NCBI GenBank assembly: GCA_000824825.2
Contig: LM655192.1
Location: 265-37,845, forward strand
DNA: 37,581 nucleotides
Reading direction: 5' to 3'
From: Mesorhizobium sp. ORS 3324
GTDB lineage: Bacteria; Pseudomonadota; Alphaproteobacteria; Rhizobiales; Rhizobiaceae
Positions 17,503 through 25,236 of the stretch are shown here, in pieces. The notes under the pieces are model-generated. The model made no database searches and had not been told where the DNA came from. It saw only the letters and a program-made list of their open reading frames with translations. Position 1 is the stretch's first letter. Each line of letters begins with the position of its first letter. Made by a program: the position numbers and the translations under genes.

Positions 17503-19065
17503 GTGAAGCGTGTTTTGCCACTTGCTTTTGTTCTTGCTTTCAGCCCACCTGCTTTCGGGCAAACTGTCGACACCCAGGGCGCGAAGCAGCTTTCCGACAA
17601 TCTGGCGCGCTATTTCGGCAAGCAAGCATTCGACAAGGGCGTGCTCAAGGTCTCGGTCGAAGGCGATGCCTATAAGATCGCGCTCGACATCAAGGCGCTG
17701 GTCAATGCGCTGCCGGACCAGAAGCCGCTGAAATTCGACCTTGCGCCCTATGCCTTGATGGTGAAGCCGCGCAGCGATGGATCCTGGGACGTCGCTTCGG
17801 ATTTCTCCCAGAGCATGTCTTTCGAATTCAACGGACCCGAAGGCCCGCAAAGCATGCAGATCGCGGTCAAGGACGGCAAGGGCACCGCCGTCTACGATCC
17901 GAATCTGGCCGCCTTCACCAGTGGCGGCAGCTCCATGGCCGGGATGACGATGACATCGCGGCAGGCCAAGCAGCAGGCGGACGTCACCGCCGGTCCCGCC
18001 ACCGCGACAATTGCCGCCACCAAGTCGGCCAATGGCGGCGTCGACTTCACGGCGATGCAAAAAGTCTCGAGCTTCGCCGAGACGATCAAGATCGACGATC
18101 CCAACAACGGAATGAACTTTCCGATCACGCTGAGGACGCCGGAACTGTCGGTGGATGCGAACGGCAAGGGCGTGCGGACAAAGCCGCTGCTCGACCTGCT
18201 TGCCTTTGCCGTGGCCAATGAGGACGAAGCCAAGCTCAAGGCGAACCAGGCTGAACTCAAATCGCTCATGCTGGCTGCGCTGCCCGTCTGGGAAAGGATC
18301 GACGGCACCTACGGCTTCAAGGATTTCGAGGTGGAGAGCCCCGTCGGCAAATTCGGAGCCAAGCAGTTCAGCACAGCGTTCGGCATGGACGGCGTCTCCC
18401 AGACCGGCAAGGTCAACTACGCGATCAAGGCGTCCGGCTTGACGATTCCGCAGCAGACACTGCCCGCCTGGAGCGTTGCGCTGCTGCCAACGGATGTCGA
18501 TCTCAACTTCGGCGGCGCCAATATCGACCTCGATACCATGGCGAAGAAAGCGATCGAAGCCTTTGATCTCAATAAGAATCCGCCGCTGTCGGATCAATTC
18601 GGCGACGCTCTGGTCGCCGATTTCCTGGCCAAGACGCCCAAATTCGTGCTTGGACACAGCACGGTGAAGAACGGCAACATCGAGGTCGCAATGGAAGGCG
18701 AGATGACGTTTCCGGGCAAGAAGCCGGATGCGACCATGACCGTCGATGTCGCGGGCTATGACAAGATCGTGCAGGCCCTGCAGGACGGCGCCAAGAGCGA
18801 TGAGCAAATGGCGCAGGCCTTCCCGTTTGCGTTGGCGGTCAAAGGTTTTGGCAAGACGCTGCCGGACGGCCGGCTGGAATGGGTTATCAATGCCAAGGCC
18901 GACGGTTCGGTCGCGGTCAACGGCGCCATGCTGAAGCCGGCCGATGCCGTTCAGGACGACGGCGCCGTTCAGGACGACGGCTCGGGCGCGGACGACGGTT
19001 CGGGCCAGAACAACGGATCAGGCCAGGATGACAATGGCGGGGCAGGGGCAAAACTGCAGCCATGA
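17503..19065 (+). CDS. Large secreted (periplasmic) protein with acidic low-complexity tail
   Basis: A 520-residue protein starting with GTG at 17503 behind an ACGGAG site; the open frame continues upstream but carries no plausible coding sequence (it runs through the GNAT gene in another frame). A signal peptide occupies residues 1-19 (MKRVLPLAFVLAFSPPAFG). The mature part is a long beta-rich domain with repeated IALDIKALV / MQIAVKDGK / VNYAIKASG / EVAMEGEM-type strands. The last 40 residues are a low-complexity tail built from QDDG/GSG repeats. Family not recognised with certainty; rhizobial DUF2125-type periplasmic proteins are a possible match. It converges with the HAD gene, 9 bases away. 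Confidence 0.85.
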   Translation: MKRVLPLAFVLAFSPPAFGQTVDTQGAKQLSDNLARYFGKQAFDKGVLKVSVEGDAYKIALDIKALVNALPDQKPLKFDLAPYALMVKPRSDGSWDVASDFSQSMSFEFNGPEGPQSMQIAVKDGKGTAVYDPNLAAFTSGGSSMAGMTMTSRQAKQQADVTAGPATATIAATKSANGGVDFTAMQKVSSFAETIKIDDPNNGMNFPITLRTPELSVDANGKGVRTKPLLDLLAFAVANEDEAKLKANQAELKSLMLAALPVWERIDGTYGFKDFEVESPVGKFGAKQFSTAFGMDGVSQTGKVNYAIKASGLTIPQQTLPAWSVALLPTDVDLNFGGANIDLDTMAKKAIEAFDLNKNPPLSDQFGDALVADFLAKTPKFVLGHSTVKNGNIEVAMEGEMTFPGKKPDATMTVDVAGYDKIVQALQDGAKSDEQMAQAFPFALAVKGFGKTLPDGRLEWVINAKADGSVAVNGAMLKPADAVQDDGAVQDDGSGADDGSGQNNGSGQDDNGGAGAKLQP

Positions 19066-19074
19066 ACGCCTGAG

Positions 19075-19728
19075 TTAGAGGCCGAGCGCGTTGGCGATCT
19101 TCGGCGCGGCCTCGCGCCAATCGTTCACGGCGATGACGTCTTCCGGGGTCGGCGGCAGGAAGGCGCGCAGCGCGTTGTCGGCCATCAGGTGGAAGAGATG
19201 CGCGTCGGCAACCGAATTGCGCGCCGACAAAAGGTTGGAGGGCTGGTCGTCGACAAAAGCGACCGGCCTGCCCTTGGCGCCGCGCAGCTTGGCGATCGCC
19301 GGCCCTTTGGCCATTTCCGTCGTCAGTAGCGGGTAGTTCAGGCCGAGCGCATCGAGATGCGCCCGGCGCACGGCGCGATGCTTGTGCGGCATGGCGGTCA
19401 AGAGCACGATCTCGGCGCGCTCGCCGAGCGAAGCCAGCGCTTCGGCGGCGCCGTCGATGATGTCCTGCCAGTCGGCCTGCTGGTCGAAGAAGTCTCCCAG
19501 AAGTGCGGTCACCTCCGCCTGCTCGATCAATCGCCCCGATTCGGTTTCGGCGATGTTGCCGGTGAGGCGAAACGAGGCGAGTGTCAGCCCGAAGCCGCGC
19601 GCCATCAGGTAGCGCGGGAAGGGCCGGATGAATTCGAGCACGACGTCGTCCACGTCGAGCACCAGGAGCGGCCGGTCGTCGGCAGCAAGCTCCTCGATCT
19701 GGCGCGCGGTCTCGGGATCGTCGCTCAT
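19075..19728 (-). CDS. HAD-superfamily hydrolase-like protein
   Basis: A 217-residue protein with HAD motifs: motif I DVDDVVLEF, motif II VLLTAMPH, and motif IV FVDDQPSN; a lysine for motif III is in TEMAKGP. Probable small phosphatase, substrate unknown. Its ATG overlaps the stop of the DUF3572-type gene by 4 bases, so the two are co-translated. The pair lies divergent to divK-pleD, an arrangement that suggests a conserved neighbourhood. Confidence 0.8.
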   Translation of the reverse strand: MSDDPETARQIEELAADDRPLLVLDVDDVVLEFIRPFPRYLMARGFGLTLASFRLTGNIAETESGRLIEQAEVTALLGDFFDQQADWQDIIDGAAEALASLGERAEIVLLTAMPHKHRAVRRAHLDALGLNYPLLTTEMAKGPAIAKLRGAKGRPVAFVDDQPSNLLSARNSVADAHLFHLMADNALRAFLPPTPEDVIAVNDWREAAPKIANALGL

Positions 19729-20024
19729 GTCGAGCGCTCATGATCGTCATTGCCGAGCGGCAGCGCCCGCAAGGCCTTGCCGACGGCGGCGGGCGGCGTG
19801 CCGGTCTCCTCGGCGAAACGCAGCAGCGTCGGCTCGTGGGCGAGGATGAACTGCAGCACGCCGGCAAGGAAGCCCGGCTCCTGCGCCGCCTTGCGGATCG
19901 AGTTCGCCTCGATGCCGGTGATGGCCAGGAAACGAGGCAACAGCTCCGGATCGCCGGCGATAAAGCCCAGCGCCCTGACGGCAAGGGTTTCGGCCTCCTC
20001 GCGCATTGACGCTGCGTTCGCCAT
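19725..20024 (-). CDS. DUF3572-type small helical protein
   Basis: A 99-residue all-helical protein (MANAASMREEAETLAVRALG... with FIAGDPELLPRFLAITGIE and FLAGVLQFILAHEPTLLRFAEE). I believe this is the DUF3572 family, commonly found beside divK-pleD in alphaproteobacteria; its role is unknown. Start at 20024 has AAAGGTAG upstream; the frame is open to 20090 with no better start. It is divergent from divK and overlaps the HAD gene by 4 bases. Confidence 0.75.
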   Translation of the reverse strand: MANAASMREEAETLAVRALGFIAGDPELLPRFLAITGIEANSIRKAAQEPGFLAGVLQFILAHEPTLLRFAEETGTPPAAVGKALRALPLGNDDHERST

Positions 20025-20160
20025 CGCTACCTTTGCTGATGTGGATTTGAGTCTTCCTTCCGAAGTAATGGCAAGCGTCGCCTGCGGCAAGTCTCAGCCG
20101 CTTCAGCCCTGCACCCGCAAGTGGAATCGGAGAGCTTTTCCAACGGCCGGTTTGCGTTTC

Positions 20161-20175
20161 GTCAATGATATTGAC
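20161..20175. promoter_or_regulatory. Palindrome upstream of divK
   Basis: GTCAAT, GAT, ATTGAC: perfect 6 bp arms around a 3-base centre, about 86 bases before divK and 137 bases before the DUF3572-type gene on the other strand. An embedded TTGACG could serve as a -35 box for divK, although I see no good -10 at the right distance. Confidence 0.35.
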
Positions 20176-20260
20176 GTAGGGTACATGCGGGTTGGGTGCG
20201 ATCCGGCAAGGACGCATGACGGCGGTCTTCGGTTCCGGGGACAGTCGGGACGGGAAATTG

Positions 20261-20632
20261 ATGGCTAAGAAGGTGATGATCGTCGAGGACAATGAGCTCA
20301 ACATGAAGCTCTTTCGGGACCTCATCGAAGCCAGCGGTTACGAGACGGTTCGCACGCGCAACGGCCTGGAAGCGCTGGACCTTGCGCGCCAGCACCGGCC
20401 GGACCTGATCCTCATGGACATCCAGTTGCCGGAGGTTTCGGGCCTGGAAGTGACCAAATGGCTGAAGGAAGACGACGAATTGCATTCGATCCCGGTCATC
20501 GCCGTCACCGCCTTCGCGATGAAGGGCGACGAGGAGCGCATCCGCCAGGGCGGTTGCGAGGCCTATATTTCCAAGCCGATCTCGGTGCCGCGATTCATCG
20601 AGACGATCAAATCCTATCTGGGCGATGCCTGA
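20261..20632 (+). CDS. divK: Single-domain response regulator DivK (cell-cycle signalling)
   Basis: A 123-residue receiver domain. Conserved acidic pair E9/D10, phospho-acceptor D53 ([10 protein letters not shown]), T in AVTAFAM and K in ISKPIS are all present. DivK relays signals from the kinases PleC and DivJ to control the CtrA pathway in alphaproteobacteria. Start at 20261 ([12 protein letters not shown]) is chosen by alignment; the upstream ATG at 20192 would add 23 non-homologous residues. The ribosome-binding site is weak (GGGA). It is 21 bases before pleD, consistent with a divK-pleD operon. Confidence 0.95.
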   Translation: MAKKVMIVEDNELNMKLFRDLIEASGYETVRTRNGLEALDLARQHRPDLILMDIQLPEVSGLEVTKWLKEDDELHSIPVIAVTAFAMKGDEERIRQGGCEAYISKPISVPRFIETIKSYLGDA

Positions 20633-20653
20633 TGCCGAGCCGGAGCCTTTGAC

Positions 20654-22027
20654 ATGACCGCGCGGATCCTCGTCGTCGATGACATCCCCGCCAATGTGCG
20701 GCTGCTGGAGGTCCGGCTGCTTGCCGAATATTTCGAGGTGCTAACGGCCGGCAACGGCCCGGACGCGATCGACACGTGCGAAAACGGCAAGGTCGATGTC
20801 GTGCTGCTCGACGTGATGATGCCGGGCATGGACGGGTTCGAGGTCTGCAAGCGGCTAAAGAGCGACCCGGCGACCTCGCATATTCCGGTGGTCATGATCA
20901 CCGCGCTCGACCAGGTGTCGGACCGGGTGCGCGGGCTCGAGGCCGGCGCCGACGACTTCCTCACCAAGCCGGTCAACGATCTGCAGCTGATGACGCGGGT
21001 GAAGAGCCTGGTCAGGCTGAAGTCGCTGACCGACGAGTTGCGCCTGCGCGCCTCGACCACGCGCAATATCGGCATCGAGGAGCTTCTGAGCCGCAACTTC
21101 GCGACGGAAGACACCAAGCCCAAGGTGCTTCTTATCGACGAGCGCAAGTCGTCGATCGAGCGCATCCAGAAGATGCTGCGCGGCAGTGCCGAGCTCGATG
21201 TCGCCACCGATCCGAATGCCGGCTTCTTCCAGGCCGCCGAAACAGCCTATGAGTGCGTGCTGATCTCGACGGGCTTCGCCGATTTCGATGCGCTGCGACT
21301 CTGCTCGCAGTTGCGCTCGCTCGACCGCACGCGCTTCCTGCCGATCATCCTTCTGGCCGACGAGGGCGAGGAGGGCCGCATCATCCGCGGCCTCGAGCTC
21401 GGCATCAACGACTATTTGACGCGGCCGATCGACCAGCACGAGCTGACGGCGCGCCTGCGCACGCAGGTGCGGCGCAAGCGTTACAACGACCAGCTGCGCG
21501 CCAGCGTCACCCAGACCATCGAGATGGCGGTGACCGACGGGTTGACCGGATTGCACAACCGCCGCTACCTCGACAGCCATCTGCAGACGCTGTTCGACCG
21601 CGCCGTGGCGCGGCGGCGGCCGCTGTCGGTGATGATCACCGATCTCGACCGCTTCAAGTCGATCAACGACACGCACGGCCATGACGGTGGCGACGACGTG
21701 CTGCGCGAGTTCGCGAGGCGGCTGCGCAAGAATGTGCGGGGCATCGATCTCGCCTGCCGGTTCGGCGGCGAGGAATTCGTCGTGGTCATGCCGGACACCG
21801 ATGGGCCCATTGCCGAGAAGGTCGCCGAGCGCATCCGCGCCGAGATCGCGCAGGTGCCATTTGCAATCGGGAGCGACGGCAAGACGATCGAGGTGACGGT
21901 CAGCGTCGGCGTGTCGTCGGTGCTGAAGGGAGCCGATACGGTCGCGGCGCTGATGAAGCGCGCCGACCTTGCGCTCTACGAAGCCAAGAGCGGCGGCCGC
22001 AACCGGGTCGTCGCCAAGGCCGCCTAA
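20654..22027 (+). CDS. pleD: Response regulator/diguanylate cyclase PleD
   Basis: A 457-residue protein with REC (D53 in VVLLDVMMPG), a second receiver-like adaptor domain (about 155-275) and GGDEF. The active site is GGEEF (371-375), and RGID (362-365) five residues upstream is the c-di-GMP inhibitory I-site, so product inhibition is expected. PleD makes c-di-GMP at the pole during the swarmer-to-stalked transition in Caulobacter; in rhizobia its role is less defined. Its TAA stop codon is the first three bases of a RIME-like repeat at 22025. Confidence 0.96.
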   Translation: MTARILVVDDIPANVRLLEVRLLAEYFEVLTAGNGPDAIDTCENGKVDVVLLDVMMPGMDGFEVCKRLKSDPATSHIPVVMITALDQVSDRVRGLEAGADDFLTKPVNDLQLMTRVKSLVRLKSLTDELRLRASTTRNIGIEELLSRNFATEDTKPKVLLIDERKSSIERIQKMLRGSAELDVATDPNAGFFQAAETAYECVLISTGFADFDALRLCSQLRSLDRTRFLPIILLADEGEEGRIIRGLELGINDYLTRPIDQHELTARLRTQVRRKRYNDQLRASVTQTIEMAVTDGLTGLHNRRYLDSHLQTLFDRAVARRRPLSVMITDLDRFKSINDTHGHDGGDDVLREFARRLRKNVRGIDLACRFGGEEFVVVMPDTDGPIAEKVAERIRAEIAQVPFAIGSDGKTIEVTVSVGVSSVLKGADTVAALMKRADLALYEAKSGGRNRVVAKAA

Positions 22028-22188
22028 AGCGGGTCGCGCCGAAACGGATTTAGGCGCCGCGCTTCAAGTTCGTATTCACGCATCGTTCTCCCAAACCGGC
22101 TGCGCACTTTTGGGCGACGCGCTTAGGTCTTTTGATTTGGGCATGCCGTTTTCTCAAAACCGCCGCACACTTTTGAGCGACATGCATT
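22025..22188. repeat. RIME-like intergenic repeat, compound copy 2
   Basis: A diverged 164 bp element: a first unit resembling the 106 bp copies at 13727 and 23938, then a second partial unit that repeats only the latter hairpin half (from about 22126), ending with GCGACATGCATT. Stem complementarity has decayed relative to the other two copies. It starts inside the pleD stop codon. Confidence 0.7.
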
Positions 22189-22222
22189 GTAGAGGCCGCT
22201 AATATCCAGCCATCCGACAGGG

Positions 22223-22432
22223 TTACGAATTTACCTTAACCCAAGCGATTCGCGAGCCGTGGTTAAGAAATGGTTGATTTTCATACGTTCTTGCGCAAAT
22301 CTGCGTCGCATAGACCGAAGACGAAGCCGGCACGAGGGTAGACTGCCCGGCTCGATCCGAAAAATACCCCATGATGCTCAGGTCCGCCGCATCTCCTGGG
22401 TCCGTGGGGTCGGCCGGCCGGCGCTGGCACAT
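22223..22432 (-). CDS. Possible 69-residue small protein (doubtful)
   Basis: A minus-strand ORF starting MCQRRPADPTDPG and ending IAWVKVNS has an excellent ribosome-binding site (GAGGAGG, 6 bases before the ATG). The second half uses AT-richer codons than its neighbours. I recognise no family, and no membrane or signal segments are seen. It is the only plausible gene in the 630-base gap between pleD and rpmG; the rest of the gap beyond the repeat holds hairpins and no other supported coding sequence. Confidence 0.3.
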   Translation of the reverse strand: MCQRRPADPTDPGDAADLSIMGYFSDRAGQSTLVPASSSVYATQICARTYENQPFLNHGSRIAWVKVNS

Positions 22433-22606
22433 AGTGGCCTCCTCGTACCGCTGCCAACCGCCGACCGGCCCCCTTTTTCCGCAAAGACAGATCGACGTTG
22501 CGCGCCAGGCGAAGCGCCTATCGCTTCGTCATCCCAGGGTCTCCGCGACGGAGCTTCGTTCCTGCTCAACCTTGATAGTTGGTTGGGAGGAACGCTGAGC
22601 GCGCTG

Positions 22607-22637
22607 AAACAAAAACGCCGCCCGAGAGGGCGGCGTT
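22607..22637 (-). terminator. Rho-independent terminator of rpmG
   Basis: AACGCCGCCC (22614-22623) and GGGCGGCGTT (22628-22637) form a perfect 10 bp stem with a 4-base loop, and on the minus strand a TTTGTTT tract follows directly. It lies 23 bases after the rpmG stop. Confidence 0.9.
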
Positions 22638-22660
22638 CCGGCATTTCAGGATGAACCAAA

Positions 22661-22828
22661 TTACTTGATCTTGGTTTCCTTGAACTCGACGTGCTTCTTG
22701 GCGACCGGGTCGTACTTGCGGAACGACAGCTTGTCCGTCTTGGTGCGGCTGTTCTTGCTGGTCACGTAGAAGAAACCGGTGTCGGCGGTCGACAGAAGCT
22801 TGATCTTGATGTTTGCGGCTTTGGCCAT
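22661..22828 (-). CDS. rpmG: 50S ribosomal protein L33
   Basis: A 55-residue ribosomal protein: [18 protein letters not shown], then [18 protein letters not shown] and [19 protein letters not shown]. It lacks the zinc-binding cysteines, as expected for the C-minus form. Monocistronic, with its own intrinsic terminator. Ribosome-binding site weak (GGACGA). Confidence 0.97.
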   Translation of the reverse strand: MAKAANIKIKLLSTADTGFFYVTSKNSRTKTDKLSFRKYDPVAKKHVEFKETKIK

Positions 22829-22974
22829 GATGTTCGTCCGTTAATGTTCGTGGAGTTTTGGCCGCTGGAGCACGGGAAAACACCCGGACGCGGGAAACTT
22901 GGCGCGACACATAAAGAACGCGCCCGGAAAGTCAAGCCCGTGAGGCTCCAGGCAGTTTGAGTGCCGACCATGCG

Positions 22975-23337
22975 TTATGCAAGAATGGATGGCTGATCGA
23001 TCACCCAAAGCCATGTCCCGTCACCTTGCCGGCGAGCTATTTCGGCAGTCACGGTGCCGTTGCGAAGGCGCGTGGAGGTGAGCGCCAAGTCCCCGTTGAC
23101 GATGGCCGGACGCTGGTCCCCAAGCTCGAACTTTTGCCCCGCTGCGATCAGCTTGGCGTAAAAATCGCGGATAGCCTCGCTGCCGCGGGCCAACTGTCCC
23201 TCGCCGATATCGAGGATGGCATCGGGTTCGTAAAGAGCGGCCATGCCTTCCACGTCTCCCGCCTGCTCGCGAAAAACCAACAGCCGCGCCAGATCCTGGG
23301 GATCGCGTGCGGGCTCTCGGTTTGTCCCGTCATTCAT
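22975..23337 (-). CDS. SnoaL-like/nuclear transport factor 2-fold protein
   Basis: A 120-residue protein with the NTF2-like pattern: LLVFREQAGDVEGMAALYEPDAILDIGEG, GSEAIRDFYAKLIA, then beta strands DLALTSTRLRNGTVTAEIARRQGDGTWLWVIDQPSIL. Such small alpha-plus-beta proteins include polyketide cyclases and isomerases; the function here is unknown. Start at 23337 behind GAGGAGGT (strong); the frame continues to 23364 without ribosome-binding site. Confidence 0.8.
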   Translation of the reverse strand: MNDGTNREPARDPQDLARLLVFREQAGDVEGMAALYEPDAILDIGEGQLARGSEAIRDFYAKLIAAGQKFELGDQRPAIVNGDLALTSTRLRNGTVTAEIARRQGDGTWLWVIDQPSILA

Positions 23338-23376
23338 AGGCGACCTCCTCTGACGGCAAGTCAAAGGTCTCCAGCG

Positions 23377-23838
23377 TCACTCCGCCGCTGCCGTTTGCGG
23401 CCGCGGTGCCTTCTTCCAGTCGCCCGTCATGTTCCACCAGCGGTGCGGATTGGCGCGGTCGTCGAGACCCTTGGAGCGGCTGGTCAGCAGCGGCTGAATG
23501 CGGATCACCGGCTCCTCGTAGGAATGAGCCTGGAAGATCGCCTCGACGACGCGGGCGGCGAGCGCCTGGTCGTCGGGCAGCTCGAACGACACCTCGACGG
23601 TACCAGGCCGCCGGCGCAGCTCGATCTCGGTGCCCGCGGCGGCCCCTTCGAGCGTCCGGTAGCGCTCGATGCCTTGCGCCGACTGGTAGGCGTTGCCGTC
23701 ATACTTGCCCATGCGCAGCGGCGTGATCGCCACCACCGCCTCCATGATGCGCTCGACATCGGCCGCCGGCGCCTGGAAGGTGACAAGCAGAAGCAGTTCC
23801 ATCCTGAGGGATCTGGTTTCAAAGCCGCTGTCGATCAT
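23377..23838 (-). CDS. NIF3/CutA-fold-like small protein
   Basis: A 153-residue protein. A ferredoxin-like alpha/beta stretch (LLLVTFQAPAADVERIMEAVVAITPLRMGKYDGNAY, then EIELRRRPGTVEVSFELPDDQALAARVVEAIFQAHSYEEPVIRI) resembles the dimetal/CutA-like insertion domain of NIF3 proteins, without the rest of NIF3. The C-terminal DDRANPHRWWNMTGDWKKA segment is unusual. Start at 23838 has GAGGA with 9-base spacing; an internal ATG at 23802 is an alternative. The ribosome-binding site lies inside an inverted repeat. Function unknown. Confidence 0.7.
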   Translation of the reverse strand: MIDSGFETRSLRMELLLLVTFQAPAADVERIMEAVVAITPLRMGKYDGNAYQSAQGIERYRTLEGAAAGTEIELRRRPGTVEVSFELPDDQALAARVVEAIFQAHSYEEPVIRIQPLLTSRSKGLDDRANPHRWWNMTGDWKKAPRPQTAAAE

Positions 23839-23848
23839 CTGATACGGT

Positions 23849-23875
23849 CCTCACTCTTCCTGCGTTGGAGTGAGG
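23849..23875. promoter_or_regulatory. Inverted repeat over the ribosome-binding site of the NIF3-like gene
   Basis: CCTCACTC (23849-23856) and GAGTGAGG (23868-23875) are perfect 8 bp arms around an 11-base loop, immediately upstream of the start at 23838. On the minus strand the start-proximal arm includes the GAGGA ribosome-binding site, so folding could hide it; alternatively it is a protein operator. Confidence 0.45.
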
Positions 23876-23937
23876 GTATAGCAGCGTGCTGCTGACACGG
23901 TGATGTCAGGATAGCCAAGCCTGCCGACATTTCTCCC

Positions 23938-24043
23938 TAAAGCGCGTCGCGCTGAATCCAATTTCAGGCGACGCGCTTTAGGTCTTGTTCTGATGCATGT
24001 TGTTCCCCCAAAACCGCTGCGCACTTTTGGGCGACATGCATTA
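23938..24043. repeat. RIME-like intergenic repeat, copy 3
   Basis: A 106 bp double-palindrome element near-identical to the copy at 13727: arms AAAGCGCGTCGC/GCGACGCGCTTT, then a GCATG...CATGC-type second hairpin. Its last three bases form the stop codon (TAA on the minus strand) of the MFS gene. Confidence 0.8.
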
Positions 24044-25216
24044 AAGGATCTTCCGCACCAGCCGGAAGCAGACCAGCAGCATGTAGGCGGCAAAGAACAG
24101 CGCCAGCGACCAGCCGAAGCCGGAGGGGCCGAAGGCATCCATGCCGATGCCGATCGCCTGCGGGCCGATCACCATGCCGACGCCGTAGCAGAGCACGAAG
24201 GCGGCGTTGGCGGAGGCGAGTTCGTGGCCGGAAAGCTGGGCGCCGAGATGGGCGAGGCCGATCGTGTACATGGCGGCAACCACGCCGCCCCAGACGAAGA
24301 GCAGCGCCGCCATCAGGTGCCAGTTCTGCGCAAAGAGCGGCATGAAGGCCGTGCCGGCGAGCCCGACCGTGGCGCAGGCCAGAAGCAGGTGGCGGCGATC
24401 GGAGACGCGGTCGCTGATCATGCCGATCGGGATCTGCAGCAGCACGTTGCCAAGGCCGATCATGGTGAGCAGCAGCGCCGCGTCTGCCTCCGAGTAGCCG
24501 ATGCGGCTGCCATAGACCGGGAAGAGCGAGAAGCCGCCGGTCTCGACCGCGCCGAACACCAACACGGCGAAGGTCGCGGTCGGCACCATCCAGACATAGC
24601 GCAGGAAGTGGCTGGTCTCGCCGTCGGCGACGATCGCCGGGCTCTCGTTGCGGGCGGCAAGCACCGGAATGGCGGCGAGCGTCACTAGCCCGATGGTGAC
24701 GCCGAACGGCAGGAAGCCGCTCGAGCCCAGATGGGCGAACAGCCACGGGCCGGCGGCAAAGCCGAGCGACAGCACGGTGGCGTAGATGCCGAGCACCAGA
24801 CCGCGGCGATGCGGCGGCGCCGAGGTGCTGATCCAGAATTCCGACAGGATGAAGAGCACCGTCAGCGAGATGTGGAGCGCGACGCGAAGCGGGAACCACA
24901 TCCAGAAATCCGGCGCGAAATGGAAGCCGACGAAGGCAAGCGCGCCGACGGCAATCATCAACAGCATGGTCCAGGCGACGCCGAGCCGCATGGCAAGCGG
25001 CGTGGCGAGCGGGGCCCCGGCAATCGAGGCGAGGCCGGCGACCGCCGTGTTGAGGCCGATCATCGAAGCGGAATGGCCGCGGGTCTCGAGGATGACGCTG
25101 AGCAGCGGCATGCCGAGGCCGATGGCGATGCCGACGACGCTGATCGAGGAGATCGCCGCGATCATCGGCAGCCAGTGTACGCGTTCGTCGCCCTTTTGCT
25201 GGGTATCGACCGTCAT
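24041..25216 (-). CDS. Major facilitator superfamily permease
   Basis: A 391-residue inner-membrane transporter with about 12 hydrophobic segments and the MFS loop motifs GVAWTML... and DRVSDRRHLLLA (between helices 8 and 9). It resembles the small YcaD-like/UMF group of uncharacterised permeases. The substrate is unknown. Start at 25216 (MTVDTQQKGDERVHW). It lies 20 bases downstream of the Nudix gene, so the two are probably one transcript. The stop codon is provided by the edge of a RIME-like repeat. Confidence 0.88.
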   Translation of the reverse strand: MTVDTQQKGDERVHWLPMIAAISSISVVGIAIGLGMPLLSVILETRGHSASMIGLNTAVAGLASIAGAPLATPLAMRLGVAWTMLLMIAVGALAFVGFHFAPDFWMWFPLRVALHISLTVLFILSEFWISTSAPPHRRGLVLGIYATVLSLGFAAGPWLFAHLGSSGFLPFGVTIGLVTLAAIPVLAARNESPAIVADGETSHFLRYVWMVPTATFAVLVFGAVETGGFSLFPVYGSRIGYSEADAALLLTMIGLGNVLLQIPIGMISDRVSDRRHLLLACATVGLAGTAFMPLFAQNWHLMAALLFVWGGVVAAMYTIGLAHLGAQLSGHELASANAAFVLCYGVGMVIGPQAIGIGMDAFGPSGFGWSLALFFAAYMLLVCFRLVRKIL

Positions 25217-25236
25217 GGGATATGGATGCTCTGCTT

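Noticed and set aside
22259..22654. A 131-codon plus-strand open frame in the pleD-rpmG gap
   Set aside because: No ribosome-binding site, Arg-rich composition without a recognisable domain, and it runs through the rpmG terminator.
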